Made by a program: the position numbers and the translations under genes. Positions 12,640 through 24,355 of a DNA stretch of 64,000 bases are shown one piece after another. Every line of letters begins with the position of its first letter. The first letter of the stretch is position 1. The notes beneath the pieces were generated by a model. It had not been told where the DNA came from, searched no databases, and saw nothing but the letters and a program-made list of their open reading frames with translations. Source of the DNA: Bathymodiolus brooksi (Eukaryota > Mollusca > Bivalvia > Mytilida > Modiolidae); assembly GCA_963680875.1 (NCBI GenBank), contig OY804588.1, positions 76,656,829 through 76,720,828 of the forward strand, written 5' to 3'.

Positions 12640-13750
12640 GTTAGTGAGTTTCGTGTTGTTCATTCAGTCAAATTAAATGTTTTCATGTTTTTATTTTTGT
12701 TCCCTGTTGTGATGTCTGTTTGTGTTGAGTTTTTGTTGCTCAATCTTGTCTGTTTTGTGCTTTGTTGATTAGTGTATGCCCTTTTTTTCTAGCTCTTGGC
12801 TATTGAATTGTCTGTTTCTAATTACAGCTTCCGATTACCTATTTGGTATCTTCAACCTTTCCTTTCAATTGATGAAGATGTTCAATCACGAATTTTGTTT
12901 TCTTTTTCTTCAAGCAATTTAAATCCTTGGAATATGTTTAATTGCATTCGATAGAAACAATTAAAATAAGAGACAAACATCTGCTGTGTCAATTGACCTG
13001 TCACTATATCTGACATAACAGTCACGAGGTAAATTAATGTTGCACATTTTATTCAATAATTGCATCTTTTAGCGAGACCTGACATTTAACTTGGTGCGAT
13101 ATTTAAAGATAAATGACGTTAAATTTTCCAAAAAGGAATATGAAGCAACGTCAAATCGATAACAGACTTTGGCAAGATCGTTATTAGCACATAGCATGTA
13201 CAACATGTAGGTTATACTAGACAGGGTCTCCAAGAGAAAACTCGCAAGACTGCTTTGGGGCCCCGGGGACAGGCTGAGACTTTTCTCAAAATAGAGAATT
13301 GGTGGTCCATTAAAGCCACTGGTAAACTTTTATAAGTCTAAGAGAATTTTATCCTATTATTTTTGATAAGTAAACTAAAAATAGTTGGCAATACCCCAGA
13401 AAAGAAGAAAAAATCAAACTAAAACGTCTATGGCTAACGCTGTGTGACCCTTCAGAGATTCACAGGCACCTTCTTGGCTCTCCGGGTCCCGGACCGATGT
13501 ACCGACTGAATCCCCCCTTCCCTGTCATATGCCCTGATAAGAGACAGATACATACACGCACGTATCTTCATTTTATTGTCAGTTGAGGTGACAGGTGGTT
13601 GCATGGATTGTTGATATTGGTGACATTGTTGACCATCATAAGTTTTTTCCAATTGCTTTGTCTTCATACTTTTATTCTTTGAGGAATGCTCAACAAAGCA
13701 TACACATGTCATCTTCTAAGACATTTATCATCTTACTGCGAGCTTACCAG
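12640..13750. other. non-coding region with repeat fragments
   Basis: 12690-12870 is a reverse family C copy (TTCCGATTACCTATTTGGTA, TCTTCAACC). 13560-13640 resembles a diffuse family around GACAGGTGGTTGCATGGATT. No gene recognised. Confidence 0.5.
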
Positions 13751-13756
13751 TTGCTT

Positions 13757-13865
13757 GCCCATGGTCGGTGGTTATCTCCGGGTATTCCGGCTTCTTCCAC
13801 CACTAAAACTGGTCGCCATGATATAGCTGAAATATTGTTGAACGTGACGTTAAACATCAAAGATC
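13757..13865 (+). repeat. SINE 3' half
   Basis: GGTCGGTGGTTATCTCCGGG, then CACCACTAAAACTGGTCGCC and ATGATATAGCTGAAATATTG, then ACGTTAAACATCAA with a short ATCA-rich tail. Confidence 0.85.
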
Positions 13866-14051
13866 AATCAATCATCAGCAATCTTTCTGCGAGCATTTAT
13901 TTACCCTTTCATTCAGCTGCTCATGATTTTATCGTATTTGTTCTGAATATCTGGTCTGTCATGGAAGATTATTCATCTGTGTTTGATCGGATTCGGGTAT
14001 CCAGCATCAATGAAAAAGGGTTGTTTTTCGCATTAAAAGTGTTAACACCGA

Positions 14052-14071
14052 TATATATATATATATATATT
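14052..14071. repeat. (TA)n microsatellite
   Basis: Ten TA units. Confidence 0.9.
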
Positions 14072-14524
14072 ATGATGTTGGACGACAAAAACACTCTAGC
14101 AGCGTATATCCTGTTTATATCATTAAAAAGGACTTTGAGACTGCCATGGCAGAGGTTCATGGACAAGAACAGAAAAGAAGTTTGGACAGGTTTCATGCTG
14201 CAAAAAAGGATTTATTGACATTTAGGCTTCCAAGGGGAGAGTTTTTGGACATTGAAGCTTACTTATGGAGAGATTTGTGGACTTTGAAGTTTGTATATGG
14301 AGAGTTTATGGACTTTGAGTATTATTTGAAATTTCAAATGACAATTCAAAAGAAGGGAAATGCTTGAAGGACGGATTATTTGATCCTTCAAGCGACGGAC
14401 AGACGACGGCAACGTTCATTGAACGGACATTTGAAACTTTAAGCGAAGATGCTGAAAAATGGATATTTGAAACTTGAAATTTGAAATTTGAAACTTGAAA
14501 TTTGAATCGATAATGCTAAAAAGC
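14072..14524. other. anonymous sequence with short internal repeats
   Basis: Includes weak repetition of GGAGAGTTTTTGGAC-like words (14237-14320) and of TTTGAAACTTGAAATTTGAA (14463-14505). No recognised gene. Confidence 0.4.
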
Positions 14525-14735
14525 GAAGAGTTTCATTGGATGGATGATTTGTACTTTTAAAAGACAATGCAGGATGAAAGGAACGTTCATTGGACGGCTT
14601 ATTTGAAACTTGAATCGATAATGCTAAAGAACGAACACCTTCATTGGATGAATGATTTGTACTTTTAAAAGACAATGCAGGATGAGGGGAATGTTCATTG
14701 GGCGGATTATTTGCTCCGTCGAACGACAATGACAA
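14525..14735. repeat. 108-bp tandem repeat, two copies
   Basis: The segment starting TTCATTGGATGGATGATTTG recurs 108 bp later with few changes; both contain ACTTTTAAAAGACAATGCAG. A multiple of three, hence an ORF with a 36-residue period on the minus strand. Confidence 0.8.
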
Positions 14736-14852
14736 AAGTTTAAGACGTTAGATGGACATATTATTCGTATTTGATGATTATATTTAGACTGTTATTATGA
14801 CCTTACACAAAGAATCAGACTAATTATTGGTGAAATACTTCTAACAGACATT

Positions 14853-16192
14853 AGGGGCGTAGCTACCGTAAGGCACTTTAGGCACGTGCCTACACAATTT
14901 TTTACCCCAAATTTTGTTATTGGTTGAAAAGTGACAAACAACGCATTACATATTTTAATTATGTCTGTTTTATGTTTATTGTACTGATGACAAGCTTCCA
15001 CAAGTTGAAAGTTAAACATTTGCAATGAGTACTGTGACCATAACTAACTCTCTTAAATTGATAGTTCATTTTATCTTCAAAGGTTTTGTCTTGACATAAA
15101 ATAAAACACAATTTGTTTTTCACACGCTTTTTAACATCTGAATCTAGAAATGAATTGATACATTTACTAGTTTGTCATTGACCGTCCAAAGAACTGTTGT
15201 CGGGCTGTTGGCTTGCAGTGTAAAAATGTCTGGCTCTAACCCTAAGCTTAAAGTTAGAATTTTGGATGAAATGTTTTAAAAGATAAGCTGAGCTCCACAC
15301 ATTAACAGATCAGACAACTAATTCAATCTTTGATTCTTTTCGTACGGATATTGGCGACAGACAAGCATTTCTTGATGAAGTTGGTTGATGGGCAAACACC
15401 ACAAACATTACTGGAGTTACTCAATGTCACAAACCAAGACTTGTACCTTAATATTTATGCAATTTGTACAGTATTGATAGCAATTCCAGTGTCTTCGGCG
15501 TCTAGCGAGCGTTCATTCAGTGCGATGAGCCGCGCGTAAAAAACTGTCTTAGAACTATGTAATGGGTGATGAGAGATTATCAAATTTATCGTTGTTATAT
15601 ATATATACATCCACAGAACAAGAAATCTAAGCATCGAAGATGCTATCAACAAATTTGCAGTGAGAAAAAACAGACGTCTGGACTTTATCTAATTACCAGT
15701 CCGTATTGCCGGACATGATGGCTGCATGTGCTTACATGAACTCTGAAACTTTATTCTTTGAATGTTTTCGGGAACGTTTCTTTCATACATATTGCAGTTA
15801 TGATAATCTTCGCTATAGATTCAATGCTTTGTGATGCTGAATTTTTGTAACTGTTAAAATTATTCTGAAAAGTGGTGTAGAAACATTCAGTCAAAAATCT
15901 CATATTCAGCAAAAATATATTAACAAATTCGATTATTGTATTGAAACAATACAAAAATCGAAGTTGTTAATATATGATAAAATAAGAATATATTTCATGT
16001 CTTTTCTTGTTCAGATTTCGTCATTTGTACATCTATTTACGTTTAAAATCGTTTTCCGTTGGGGGGTGAAGTCGCCCCCCTGAACCTTCCACCAGGGCAT
16101 AGAGCCCTGGACCTGCCGGGGGCCTTAGGCGACCCCTAGACCCCTCGCCGCAAGTTGTGCCTACATTTCATTTTATACATAGCTACGCCCCT
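14853..16192 (+). mobile_element. decayed hAT-superfamily DNA transposon
   Basis: The left end AGGGGCGTAGCTACCGTAAG and right end CATAGCTACGCCCCTG form short terminal inverted repeats of the AGGGGCGTAGCTA type seen in hAT elements; GGCACGTGCCTA near the left end also pairs with TGTGCCTA near the right. The interior holds the hAT C-terminal dimerisation region. A GC-rich patch (16058-16160) is shared with 10075-10165. No clean 8-bp target duplication could be assigned, although GACAT borders both ends. Confidence 0.8.
15330..15692 (+). pseudogene. hAT transposase C-terminal fragment
   Basis: Residues of the hAT dimerisation domain are readable: LNIYAICTVLIAIPVSSASS followed by ERSFSAMSRA, the classic P-S-A-x-x-ERSFS motif. 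After a stop, another frame gives MGDERLSNLSLL, and a third gives YIHRTRNLSIEDAINKFAV then RKNRRLDFI and stop. At least one nonsense codon and two frame changes show it is dead. The catalytic N-terminal and central parts are not recognisable. Confidence 0.85.
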
Positions 16193-16199
16193 GGACATC

Positions 16200-17019
16200 T
16201 TCTACAAATATAATTACTGTACTCTACTGGTTAATCAATGATCGGCCAGACATTTTTTTTTATTCGTGAAATCTTCATTCACTTCGTATTCTTCACAATT
16301 CTTTGTATACTTGGAAATAAAGTATTTCTGTTCACTGAAAATAAAGAACCCAGATGACCCAGATGGCGTCGCTTTATAATTAGTGTTACATAACAAAAAA
16401 TGCAAATATCTTCAGTTGTTGTAATATCTAAAATAATTGTATTTCTGTCAACAACTGTTCGTCAAGTGTCAGATATTTGATTGATGCAAAGTATTGGAGA
16501 TTTGTTTCTATATATAGATTCCATAAAAGGTAAAAAGGTCACATCATATTTGAATGATTGACTTTTCTAATTTATTAAAGATTTTCTGTATATCTATAAA
16601 TGCTACATATAACAGCGAAATATATGGAAACCATTTTATTTTCTTGGAGAGGTGGGATGGTATTGAATAAACTATTTTCTTTAAATGTATTGTGTTAAGA
16701 TGCTGAAAGGTATGCAAACATGTTAGGAACATCGTCATTGTTGATTCTTGTGTATCGAAATTTTGCAACGAAAGTTTAAACAGTGATTGTCAACAACTCC
16801 ACCAGTATCAACAAAAACTAATAACCACATCCCATCTAAACACATTGAACATAAAACCAAACGCCACGACCCATGACGTTGCGGGTTTGTGACCGGCACA
16901 AAAAGGGTGAGGTCTTAGACCGGTTAATGGAGCCCCCTCGGGGATAATGGGCTCTTCATCAGCAATATAGACATAAACAAATAATAAGAAACATGTAGAG
17001 CTTCGCTTCCACTCAGTAG
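16200..17019. other. anonymous sequence
   Basis: No recognised gene. 16800-17015 is read through by an ORF from the adjacent array but resembles no known protein. Confidence 0.4.
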
Positions 17020-18739
17020 CTCTTGATCTTGGTTGGGTGTTTGACTCTTGATCTTGGTTGGGTGTTTGACTCTTGATTTTGGTTGGGTGTTTGACTCTTG
17101 ATCTTGGTTGGGTGTTTGACTCTTGATCTTGGTTGGGTGTTTGACTCTTGATCTTGGTTGGTGGGTGTTTGACTCTTGATCTTGGTTGGGTGTTTGACTC
17201 TTGATCTTGGTTGGGTGTTTGACTCTTGATCTTGGTTGGGTGTTTGACTCTTGATCTTGGTTGGGTGTTTGACTCTTGATCTTGGTTGGGTGTTTGACTC
17301 TTGATCTTGGTTGGGTGTTTGACTCTTGATCTTGGTTGGGTGTTTGACTCTTGATCTTGGTTGGTGGGTGTTTGACTCTTGATCTTGGTTGGGTGTTTGA
17401 CTCTTGATCTTGGTTGGGTGTTTGACTCTTGATCTTGGTTGGGTGTTTGACTCTTGATCTTGGTTGGGTGTTTGACTCTTGATCTTGGTTGGTGGGTGTT
17501 TGACTCTTGATCTTGGTTGGGTGTTTGACTCTTGATCTTGGTTGGGTGTTTGACTCTTGATCTTGGTTGGGTGTTTGACTCTTGATCTTGGTTGGGTGTT
17601 TGACTCTTGATCTTGGTTGGGTGTTTGACTCTTGATCTTGGTTGGTGGGTGTTTGACTCTTGATCTTGGTTGGGTGTTTGACTCTTGATCTTGGTTGGGT
17701 GTTTGACTCTTGATCTTGGTTGGGTGTTTGACTCTTGATCTTGGTTGGGTGTTTGACTCTTGATCTTGGTTGGGTGTTTGACTCTTGATCTTGGTTGGTG
17801 GGTGTTTGACTCTTGATCTTGGTTGGGTGTTTGACTCTTGATCTTGGTTGGGTGTTTGACTCTTGATCTTGGTTGGGTGTTTGACTCTTGATCTTGGTTG
17901 GGTGTTTGACTCTTGATCTTGGTTGGGTGTTTGACTCTTGATCTTGGTTGGGTGTTTGACTCTTGATCTTGGTTGGGTGTTTGACTCTTGATCTTGGTTG
18001 GGTGTTTGACTCTTGATCTTGGTTGGTGGGTGTTTGACTCTTGATCTTGGTTGGGTGTTTGACTCTTGATCTTGGTTGGGTGTTTGACTCTTGATCTTGG
18101 TTGGGTGTTTGACTTTTGATCTTGGTTGGGTGTTTGACTCTTGATCTTGGTTGGGTGTTTGACTCTTGATCTTGGTTGGGTGTTTGACTCTTGATCTTGG
18201 TTGGGTGTTTGACTCTTGATCTTGGTTGGGTGTTTGACTCTTGATCTTGGTTGGGTGTTTGACTCTTGATCTTGGTTGGGTGTTTGACTCTTGATCTTGG
18301 TTGGGTGTTTGACTCTTGATCTTGGTTGGGTGTTTGACTCTTGATCTTGGTTGGGTGTTTGACTCTTGATCTTGGTTGGGTGTTTGACTCTTGATCTTGG
18401 TTGGGTGTTTGACTCTTGATCTTGGTTGGGTGTTTGACTCTTGATCTTGGTTGGGTGTTTGACTCTTGATCTTGGTTGGGTGTTTGACTCTTGATCTTGG
18501 TTGGTGGGTGTTTGACTCTTGATCTTGGTTGGGTGTTTGACTCTTGATCTTGGTTGGGTGTTTGACTCTTGATCTTGGTTGGGTGTTTGACTCTTGATCT
18601 TGGTTGGGTGTTTGACTCTTGATCTTGGTTGGGTGTTTGACTCTTGATCTTGGTTGGGTGTTTGACTCTTGATCTTGGTTGGGTGTTTGACTCTTGATCT
18701 TGGTTGGGTGTTTGACTCTTGATCTTGGTTGGGTGTTTG
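17020..18739. repeat. 25-bp minisatellite, about 68 copies
   Basis: Unit TGACTCTTGATCTTGGTTGG plus GTGTT; seven units are 29 bp through a duplicated GGTG/TGGG. Neither length is a multiple of three, yet all three minus-strand frames are open because the unit has no stop in any frame. Three units encode a 25-residue cycle (NQDQESNTQPRSRVKHPTKI then KSQTP). This gives ORFs of 724 and 642 codons that are by-products. The array sits beside a reverse family C fragment (18735-18870). Confidence 0.95.
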
Positions 18740-18870
18740 GTTTTCTGTGTAGTATTTTGAGGATCGTTGTTGTCCTTTTGTCCTTGTTTGTTTTGACCTT
18801 TGTTGTTTTGACCTTTGTGTTGTCGGTTCTTCATCGATTCGCCGGTTCTCATTACCTCTTTGGTATCTGC
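18735..18870 (-). repeat. dispersed repeat family C, fragment
   Basis: GGTTTTCTGTGTAGTATTTT, TTGTCCTTTTGTCC and CTCATTACCTCTTTGGTATC match the inverted family C order. Confidence 0.7.
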
Positions 18871-18942
18871 AAACTCTTCTTAAGTGTCTGGGCATCTTAA
18901 CACTGGAGGCGATTGCCGGTGCGAACCAGTCACTCAGGCGCC

Positions 18943-18966
18943 TTCTTCTTCTTCTTCTTCTTCTTC
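18943..18966. repeat. (CTT)n microsatellite
   Basis: Eight CTT units; the reverse strand reads as poly-Arg in one frame. Confidence 0.9.
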
Positions 18967-19109
18967 TGGTATACATCAACACATCATTTACTGAAGATTA
19001 CTTGATGTCTTGTTTCCACACTGTATATAAAAAAATAACTAAATAGAGGATATATGCTAACAGTTTTTCAAATTGTCATTTAATATATAAATAGCCTTAT
19101 TTGTTGTGT

Positions 19110-19270
19110 AAGAAATGCATGGTATACCAAGGGCAATCAGAAACCGTAAATCAAAGAAGGATAGGCAACACAATGGTGAAAAACAAATGAATAAAAGACG
19201 ATCTACAAAACATTACACAGAAAGCCAAAGATTTATCAACACGAACCCCACTAAAAACCGTGTGTGAACT
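19110..19270 (+). repeat. dispersed repeat family C
   Basis: AAGGGCAATCAGAAACCGTA ... AACACGAACCCCACTAAAAA. Confidence 0.85.
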
Positions 19271-20065
19271 CAAATACTATGATTTATTTCTCCGCAAAAA
19301 TTTCCGATATTGCCAACGTCAATTAATGGTGTTATTGTTGCAAGTTAAAATTTAACCCAATTGCATTGAGGTTTAGCTGTTTTATATCCTCTTTCTATAT
19401 ATATTAACCTTCTTATTTGTTTTCTTATTTTTCAGCCCAATCGATCATACAACTGATGATGACCTTGAGGTTCAACAGTTACGGATTAAGTGTTGAAACC
19501 TGACGTTTTCTAATAAACGTCCAATGTTATATGTATTAGTTTCCCTATTCATACGTAAAACTGTCTGTCTTCTCTCATAATAGGCAGTCATGCGGAAAAT
19601 GGAGCATTATTACCATTTGATAAATCCATCTGCGGTCAAAAGTTCATTGACTCTCGGATATCAGAAGCATCTCATAAACGTTTTATGACCTTACTTGTCT
19701 CGTCCTCTATCATTAGATGTAAATGTATTTCAAAAGATATATCATTGATAACAAGCACTTTACACAAGCTTTTCTTTGGCATGAATAACATTAATGAATG
19801 GCGTTCCAAGCACATAATAGTCATGTATTAAAGACATGTGCTATCTTGGAAAGTTATGTATGGTAATGTTTGTTTGATTGATTTCTTGATTGCCATCTCC
19901 TTAAAATGTAGCACTCCTTTACGTTTCATTTTGATAACCAGTAATATCTTTGATTTGTCCCATTCAATCAAGTGACCATCTCTTTGAAGGGGCTGAACGC
20001 ACAGCGGAGAAACGGGATCGATTTTCCATACCCCCTGAGTTTTAGCAATTTCTTGAATCGTGTAG
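19271..20065. other. anonymous sequence
   Basis: No recognised gene or repeat. Confidence 0.4.
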
Positions 20066-20069
20066 CAAA

Positions 20070-20275
20070 GGCTTGAAGATAACAAAGGGGTAATCAGAAG
20101 CCGTGAATCAAAGAAGGTCAGAACAATAAAATGACCAAACGAAAACAGACAAAAGTACAAACAATAATCTGCAAAAGACGACACAGAAAACAAAATATTT
20201 AGAAACATGAACCCCACTAAAAAATGGGACGATAGAGGATTGGTTTAATCTCGGGTGTTCCTAAAGGATGCACAG
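20070..20275 (+). repeat. dispersed repeat family C
   Basis: GAAGATAACAAAGGGGTAAT ... CATGAACCCCACTAAAAAAT. The ORF on the opposite strand (19828-20217) is a shadow of this element. Confidence 0.8.
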
Positions 20276-20449
20276 TTACTATCCCAGTAGTGGCACCTGT
20301 CATGCTACTGTTAAACGGCATGCATATTATTGAAATTAGACTATCCACTTAAAATAATACAAGAGAGCTAACAAACGAACCGACATTAATATTAGCTGCT
20401 ATGACAATCATAATTAACACTAGAATGCTCGTAACCGTTTAATCCCACC

Positions 20450-20590
20450 TGCCTGCCCCAAGCCATGACCTGGATTTCCAACCTCATATTTCATAGTCTT
20501 TTTGTGTTCAGTGAGTTCAGATAAGATGAGAGGTGATTGTCCGTTTTGTTGACATTGGTAGAATTGGTGGTCATCACTGTTTACACTGTT
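20450..20590 (+). repeat. dispersed repeat family E
   Basis: Blocks CCTGGATTTCCAACCTCATA and AGAGGTGATTGTCCGTTTTG plus TTGACATTGGTAGAATTGGT, shared with 25000-25155 and 25715-25880. Confidence 0.7.
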
Positions 20591-20904
20591 TATAATAAAT
20601 ACAAATATGAACCTCTACCAGACAAATAGGAGAAAAGACGAACCGAACATCGTTTTTGTAACGCGGAAATGGTAGTGGACATTATAGAACAAAACATGTG
20701 AAGACATATACATCAATAGGACACAATGAACATTTAGAAACACACGAACTACTGGAGGCGAACTCGAGTGCTCTGTCAATGATATTTATAAAGTAAGTAT
20801 AAGTGATATGTCGTATTTTATGACGAATTGTTTCGTTTTCATGTATGGTGAAGAGACTTGTTTGCATGACTGTGGTTATATGATTTGATATCATTCTGGA
20901 CACC

Positions 20905-21065
20905 GGGGCCGTCCTGGTCATGATCGTTTGGCGGTTGGATTTACAACTACCTATGCAATTAGAGCCTATTACTAGTAAAGTTGTGAGTTCGAATCCCGCT
21001 CATGACGAGGTGTACTCGATACCACATTATGTGATAAAGTTTCTCAGTGACTTGCGGCGGTTGAA
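20905..21065 (+). repeat. tRNA-derived SINE, 5' half
   Basis: Head with ATTTACAACTACCTATGCAA and B box GTGAGTTCGAATCCCGCTC, then ACATTATGTGATAAAGTTTC; it breaks off before the 3' domain. Confidence 0.8.
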
Positions 21066-21624
21066 TGTCATCCGCGAAAATAAAAATGCCGCGAATATTT
21101 GACAGTATTTTAACTTTGCTCTGTCATTACAGAAAATTAAAACCTGAGACAAACATGTATTTTTCTCCATATAAAACAAGACCATACGACGAAAACAAAC
21201 ATCATATCATTATGTGTTATTATAGACGACAAATACATATCATTGATACTATCATATTATTATTAATTGCATTACACAAAATAAAAATGGCAAATAAAAA
21301 ACAATAATATCCTGCTATTGACCTCACAAAGAGCAATTAATTAATTTATTGTAACTCTTTTCTCTTAATGCAGCAAATTTATTGGAAAACCATCAAATAT
21401 CATTTTTAATGTCATTTTTTAAAATATAATTTGGACTCAACCCGTTATCGCGATCTGAACATGACAAATGGTTCCTTTTGAAATTCAAGCGATGAAAACG
21501 GTCATTTTGTATTTGGATGGAGTCAATATTGCTAGGTCATATCTATCACATGGTCAATAATGACTCCATCACAGGTCATGTTGTCAAACAAAATAACCAG
21601 TATGAAGCGCGTATAAAGAATAGT

Positions 21625-21795
21625 TTGAAGATATCAAATTGGTAATAAGAATCCGTAAATCAAAAAAGAAAAGACAACACAATGGCCTAAAGAAAAAATG
21701 ACAAAAGGACAAACTACGATCTACACAACATACACATAAAACTAAAGATCGAGTAACACGAACCCCACTAAAAACCGGAGGTTAACTCAGGTGCA
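21625..21795 (+). repeat. dispersed repeat family C
   Basis: GAAGATATCAAATTGGTAAT ... AACACGAACCCCACTAAAAA and AGGTTAACTCAGGTGCA. Confidence 0.85.
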
Positions 21796-21799
21796 ATAC

Positions 21800-22625
21800 A
21801 TATTAATGATGTATAATATATATATTTTAAAATATACCAACATTAATATCTGTCCTCAAATTGATTTATGAAATACACCATGTCCATTATACCGAATATG
21901 ACGTTTACTAAGCAAAAAACAACAACAAAAAAACAACAAAATAAATAAATATATATCAATGTGCCCCAACGGCCACAAACTCCTGTCTCATTTTAATTTT
22001 CTCGTGCATCTCTTAACCCCAATAATTATGGAATAATGTGTCCTATTTGTATTATTTACTGTCAGTAGAACTAGTATAAATCATATTGATTAAAAAAAAG
22101 AATGAAGCTGTTTCAGTAAAACATGAAAGGCCTATAATTGTGTTGATTATATTAAGCCGTTAACGATCGTTCTAATAAGAGACATTTATAATTAGAGCTG
22201 ACAGGTACTATTTTAGGTAGGTCTTCATTTGGAAATTACTTATATCGATCCGTTGGGAGAATCATCGTCTTAAAATGCATCTAAGAACAGAAAGGTTACG
22301 AACTTGTTTCAACATATTCAGGACACGATAATTTGCATATCTCCAGGAGAACTGTGTAACAGAGACAGCAAAATATGGAGTTCAATATATATTCTAGACG
22401 TTTGTATAATATACTTTATTTCCTGTGACTGTATAATGAATTCTTCATTATCCTATACAATATATTAAAAATTGCTGAGTTAGATTGCTGTCAAATTATA
22501 ATATTAAGTATATATGTACCATCTACACACGCTTATACACATGTCTTACGTCTATCCCTAGATTTACCTTACGAGAAAAGGTAACACTAGGATTATTGAA
22601 GCTCCTTTTTTTAGGGAGTGGATGT
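21800..22625. other. anonymous AT-rich sequence
   Basis: No recognised feature. Confidence 0.4.
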
Positions 22626-22627
22626 GG

Positions 22628-22712
22628 TCGAGTGGTCTAGGGCGCTGGACGTAAGGCTAAGCGAATGGTGCTGCAGTATATCAATGGTGTGGGTTCAAAT
22701 CCCGTCGAGGGA
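22628..22712 (+). other. tRNA-like sequence (tRNA pseudogene or SINE head)
   Basis: A good A box (TGGTCGAGTGG) and B box (GGTTCAAATCC) are spaced as in a class II (Leu/Ser-like) tRNA with a long variable region. The would-be acceptor strands (GTGGATG and CGAGGGA) do not pair and the T stem has wobbles, so a functional tRNA is unlikely. Confidence 0.55.
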
Positions 22713-22772
22713 AGAACAAAAATTTGACAGCTCTAAAATCTAATTCTAACACTGTTTGGTTTAATTTTCAGA

Positions 22773-22773
22773 C

Positions 22774-22812
<39 letters not shown>

Positions 22813-22850
22813 ATATATATATATATATATATATATACAACATCTGAAAA
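22773..22850. repeat. (TA)n palindrome
   Basis: Two long TA runs are separated by TGTTGT. The flanking TTTTCAGACG and CATCTGAAAA are also inverted, so the whole can form a hairpin. Confidence 0.85.
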
Positions 22851-22925
22851 TCCAGTCAACGATCAATCTTACGGGGTGTTGGATCGTTACGGTATAAGGA
22901 TACTATACAAGTAAAATAATCATAA

Positions 22926-23074
22926 ACGTCTAAAATGGTTTGTAAAACAACACCAAGTACACAAAACAAAGTGACGTCTAAAATGGTTTGTAAAACAACA
23001 CAAGTACACAAAAAAGTGATATCACTTTGTTTTGTGTACTTGGTGTTGTTTTATAAACCATTTTAGACGTTTAT
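22926..23074. repeat. foldback with tandemly repeated left arm
   Basis: GTCTAAAATGGTTTGTAAAA with ACACCAAGTACACAAAACAA occurs twice in direct order, then once inverted (TTGTTTTGTGTACTTGGTGT). The turn point is at TGATATCA near 23018. Confidence 0.85.
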
Positions 23075-23815
23075 ATATATATACATATTAACTGTTTTGC
23101 TGCACTTCTTCTATTTGAGCAGGAAATTGCATTGACTGGATATATTTTTGCTATTTACTGTCACTGACCTAAATAATAGCTTTTTTCTGGTACCACTGTC
23201 AAGTGTTACCTGTTGAGCTTTAAAAAGAGTATTAACTTATGACCGACTTAGTTGTGTCTACGATTAAAATTGTCAAACTAGATTGTATTATTTTCTCTTT
23301 GCGTTGAAAGACAACTTTACGATAGACAATACAATATAGTGACGTCATTTCTCTCCATATATATCGGTAGCATGATATTACGTGATGTATATATTTTTTT
23401 AATTCAATTGCATAATACGTCACTGGTTTCTTGACTAAGATGATGTTTTGTGCCTATGAAACTAGCTTGCCCCCGTCGCTTTTTTAGTTCCTATGTCAAG
23501 CCAGGAAAGTGAGAAATCATGTATTTGCATTAGAGGTATCGACTTGCCTCTATTGGATTTTAGAAATGTTCCGAAAATGAATGTTTTTTTTTGTTTTTTT
23601 TTCCATTTTATTACGTGCAGTAATTTTTGCCTATGGAAAAAATATGAGCTGTATTTTCCTATGTTCGGTATACCACTTCAGAACGGGAAATCCTCTTGTT
23701 GTAATGCATAAATCAAATATATAAGCCAAATATATAATGCAATGAGTGTTGCATTCTGTTGCTCTTAATATCGTCGTTATGATTACATACACAGGGATTT
23801 GAGAGATATTCTTTA

Positions 23816-24021
23816 ATATGTAATGAGAGCGGGAGGTTTGGCGCTTTAAAATCTGATTCAACCCACCATTTCGTTAGAAATGCCTGTACCAAGTCAGGGT
23901 CATTACGGTTTTCACAGTTTTCCGGTTGTTGACTGATTTTGTCTGTTTATATAATTATGAGTTTTGACTTTCCCTTTGTAAGATTGTTCGGAGTTCGGTA
24001 ATTTTGTTATTACCCTTATGT
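23816..24021 (-). repeat. dispersed repeat family A
   Basis: GCGGGAGGTTTGGCGCTTTA through TTCGGAGTTCGGTAATTTTG; it lacks the segment beyond the Cys-Arg-rich ORF start seen in longer copies. Confidence 0.9.
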
Positions 24022-24194
24022 ATGGTAGGAAGAAAATATATTTTGTGTTTTCAGCCCATTTAGCTTTAATATAAGTTCATTCTTTCATGTTCAAGTTTAA
24101 TTCAACGGGGGATCCTTAAATGCCTGTTACGAATTCCACATAAAAATAATGTTCGGTTCGTCTTTACCTCCAGTTGCTTGTAGGAGGGTTCATG

Positions 24195-24355
24195 TCTTAT
24201 TTACGTTATTAATGTTTTTTTTAGTATAGTGGTGTCAACACATATTGTGTTGTGCTTTTTGGTTTGTTTTTCTTCGTAGTATGTACCCTATGTTGCGAGT
24301 TTCTCTGGATTGTCTATTTTTGCTTGCCCCTTCGGTATTGTCTAACGTTTATTTA
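24195..24355. repeat. dispersed repeat family D
   Basis: Blocks GTGGTGTCAACACATATTGT, TCTCTGGATTGTCTATTTTT and CGGTATTGTCTAACGTTTAT, repeated at 34225-34372, 36395-36540 and 36905-37079. Confidence 0.8.

Noticed and set aside
11201..12676. ORFs of 337-401 codons over the 30-bp array
   Set aside because: They are open on both strands in several frames, have no non-repeat coding flank, and lie at the edge of a foldback element.
16808..18982. A 724-codon ORF (and a 642-codon partner) as an Arg/Gln-rich protein
   Set aside because: It is open in all frames because of the 25-bp repeat; flanks show no homology or splice context.
22628..22712. Functional tRNA gene
   Set aside because: The acceptor strands do not pair and the T stem has wobbles; reported only as tRNA-like.
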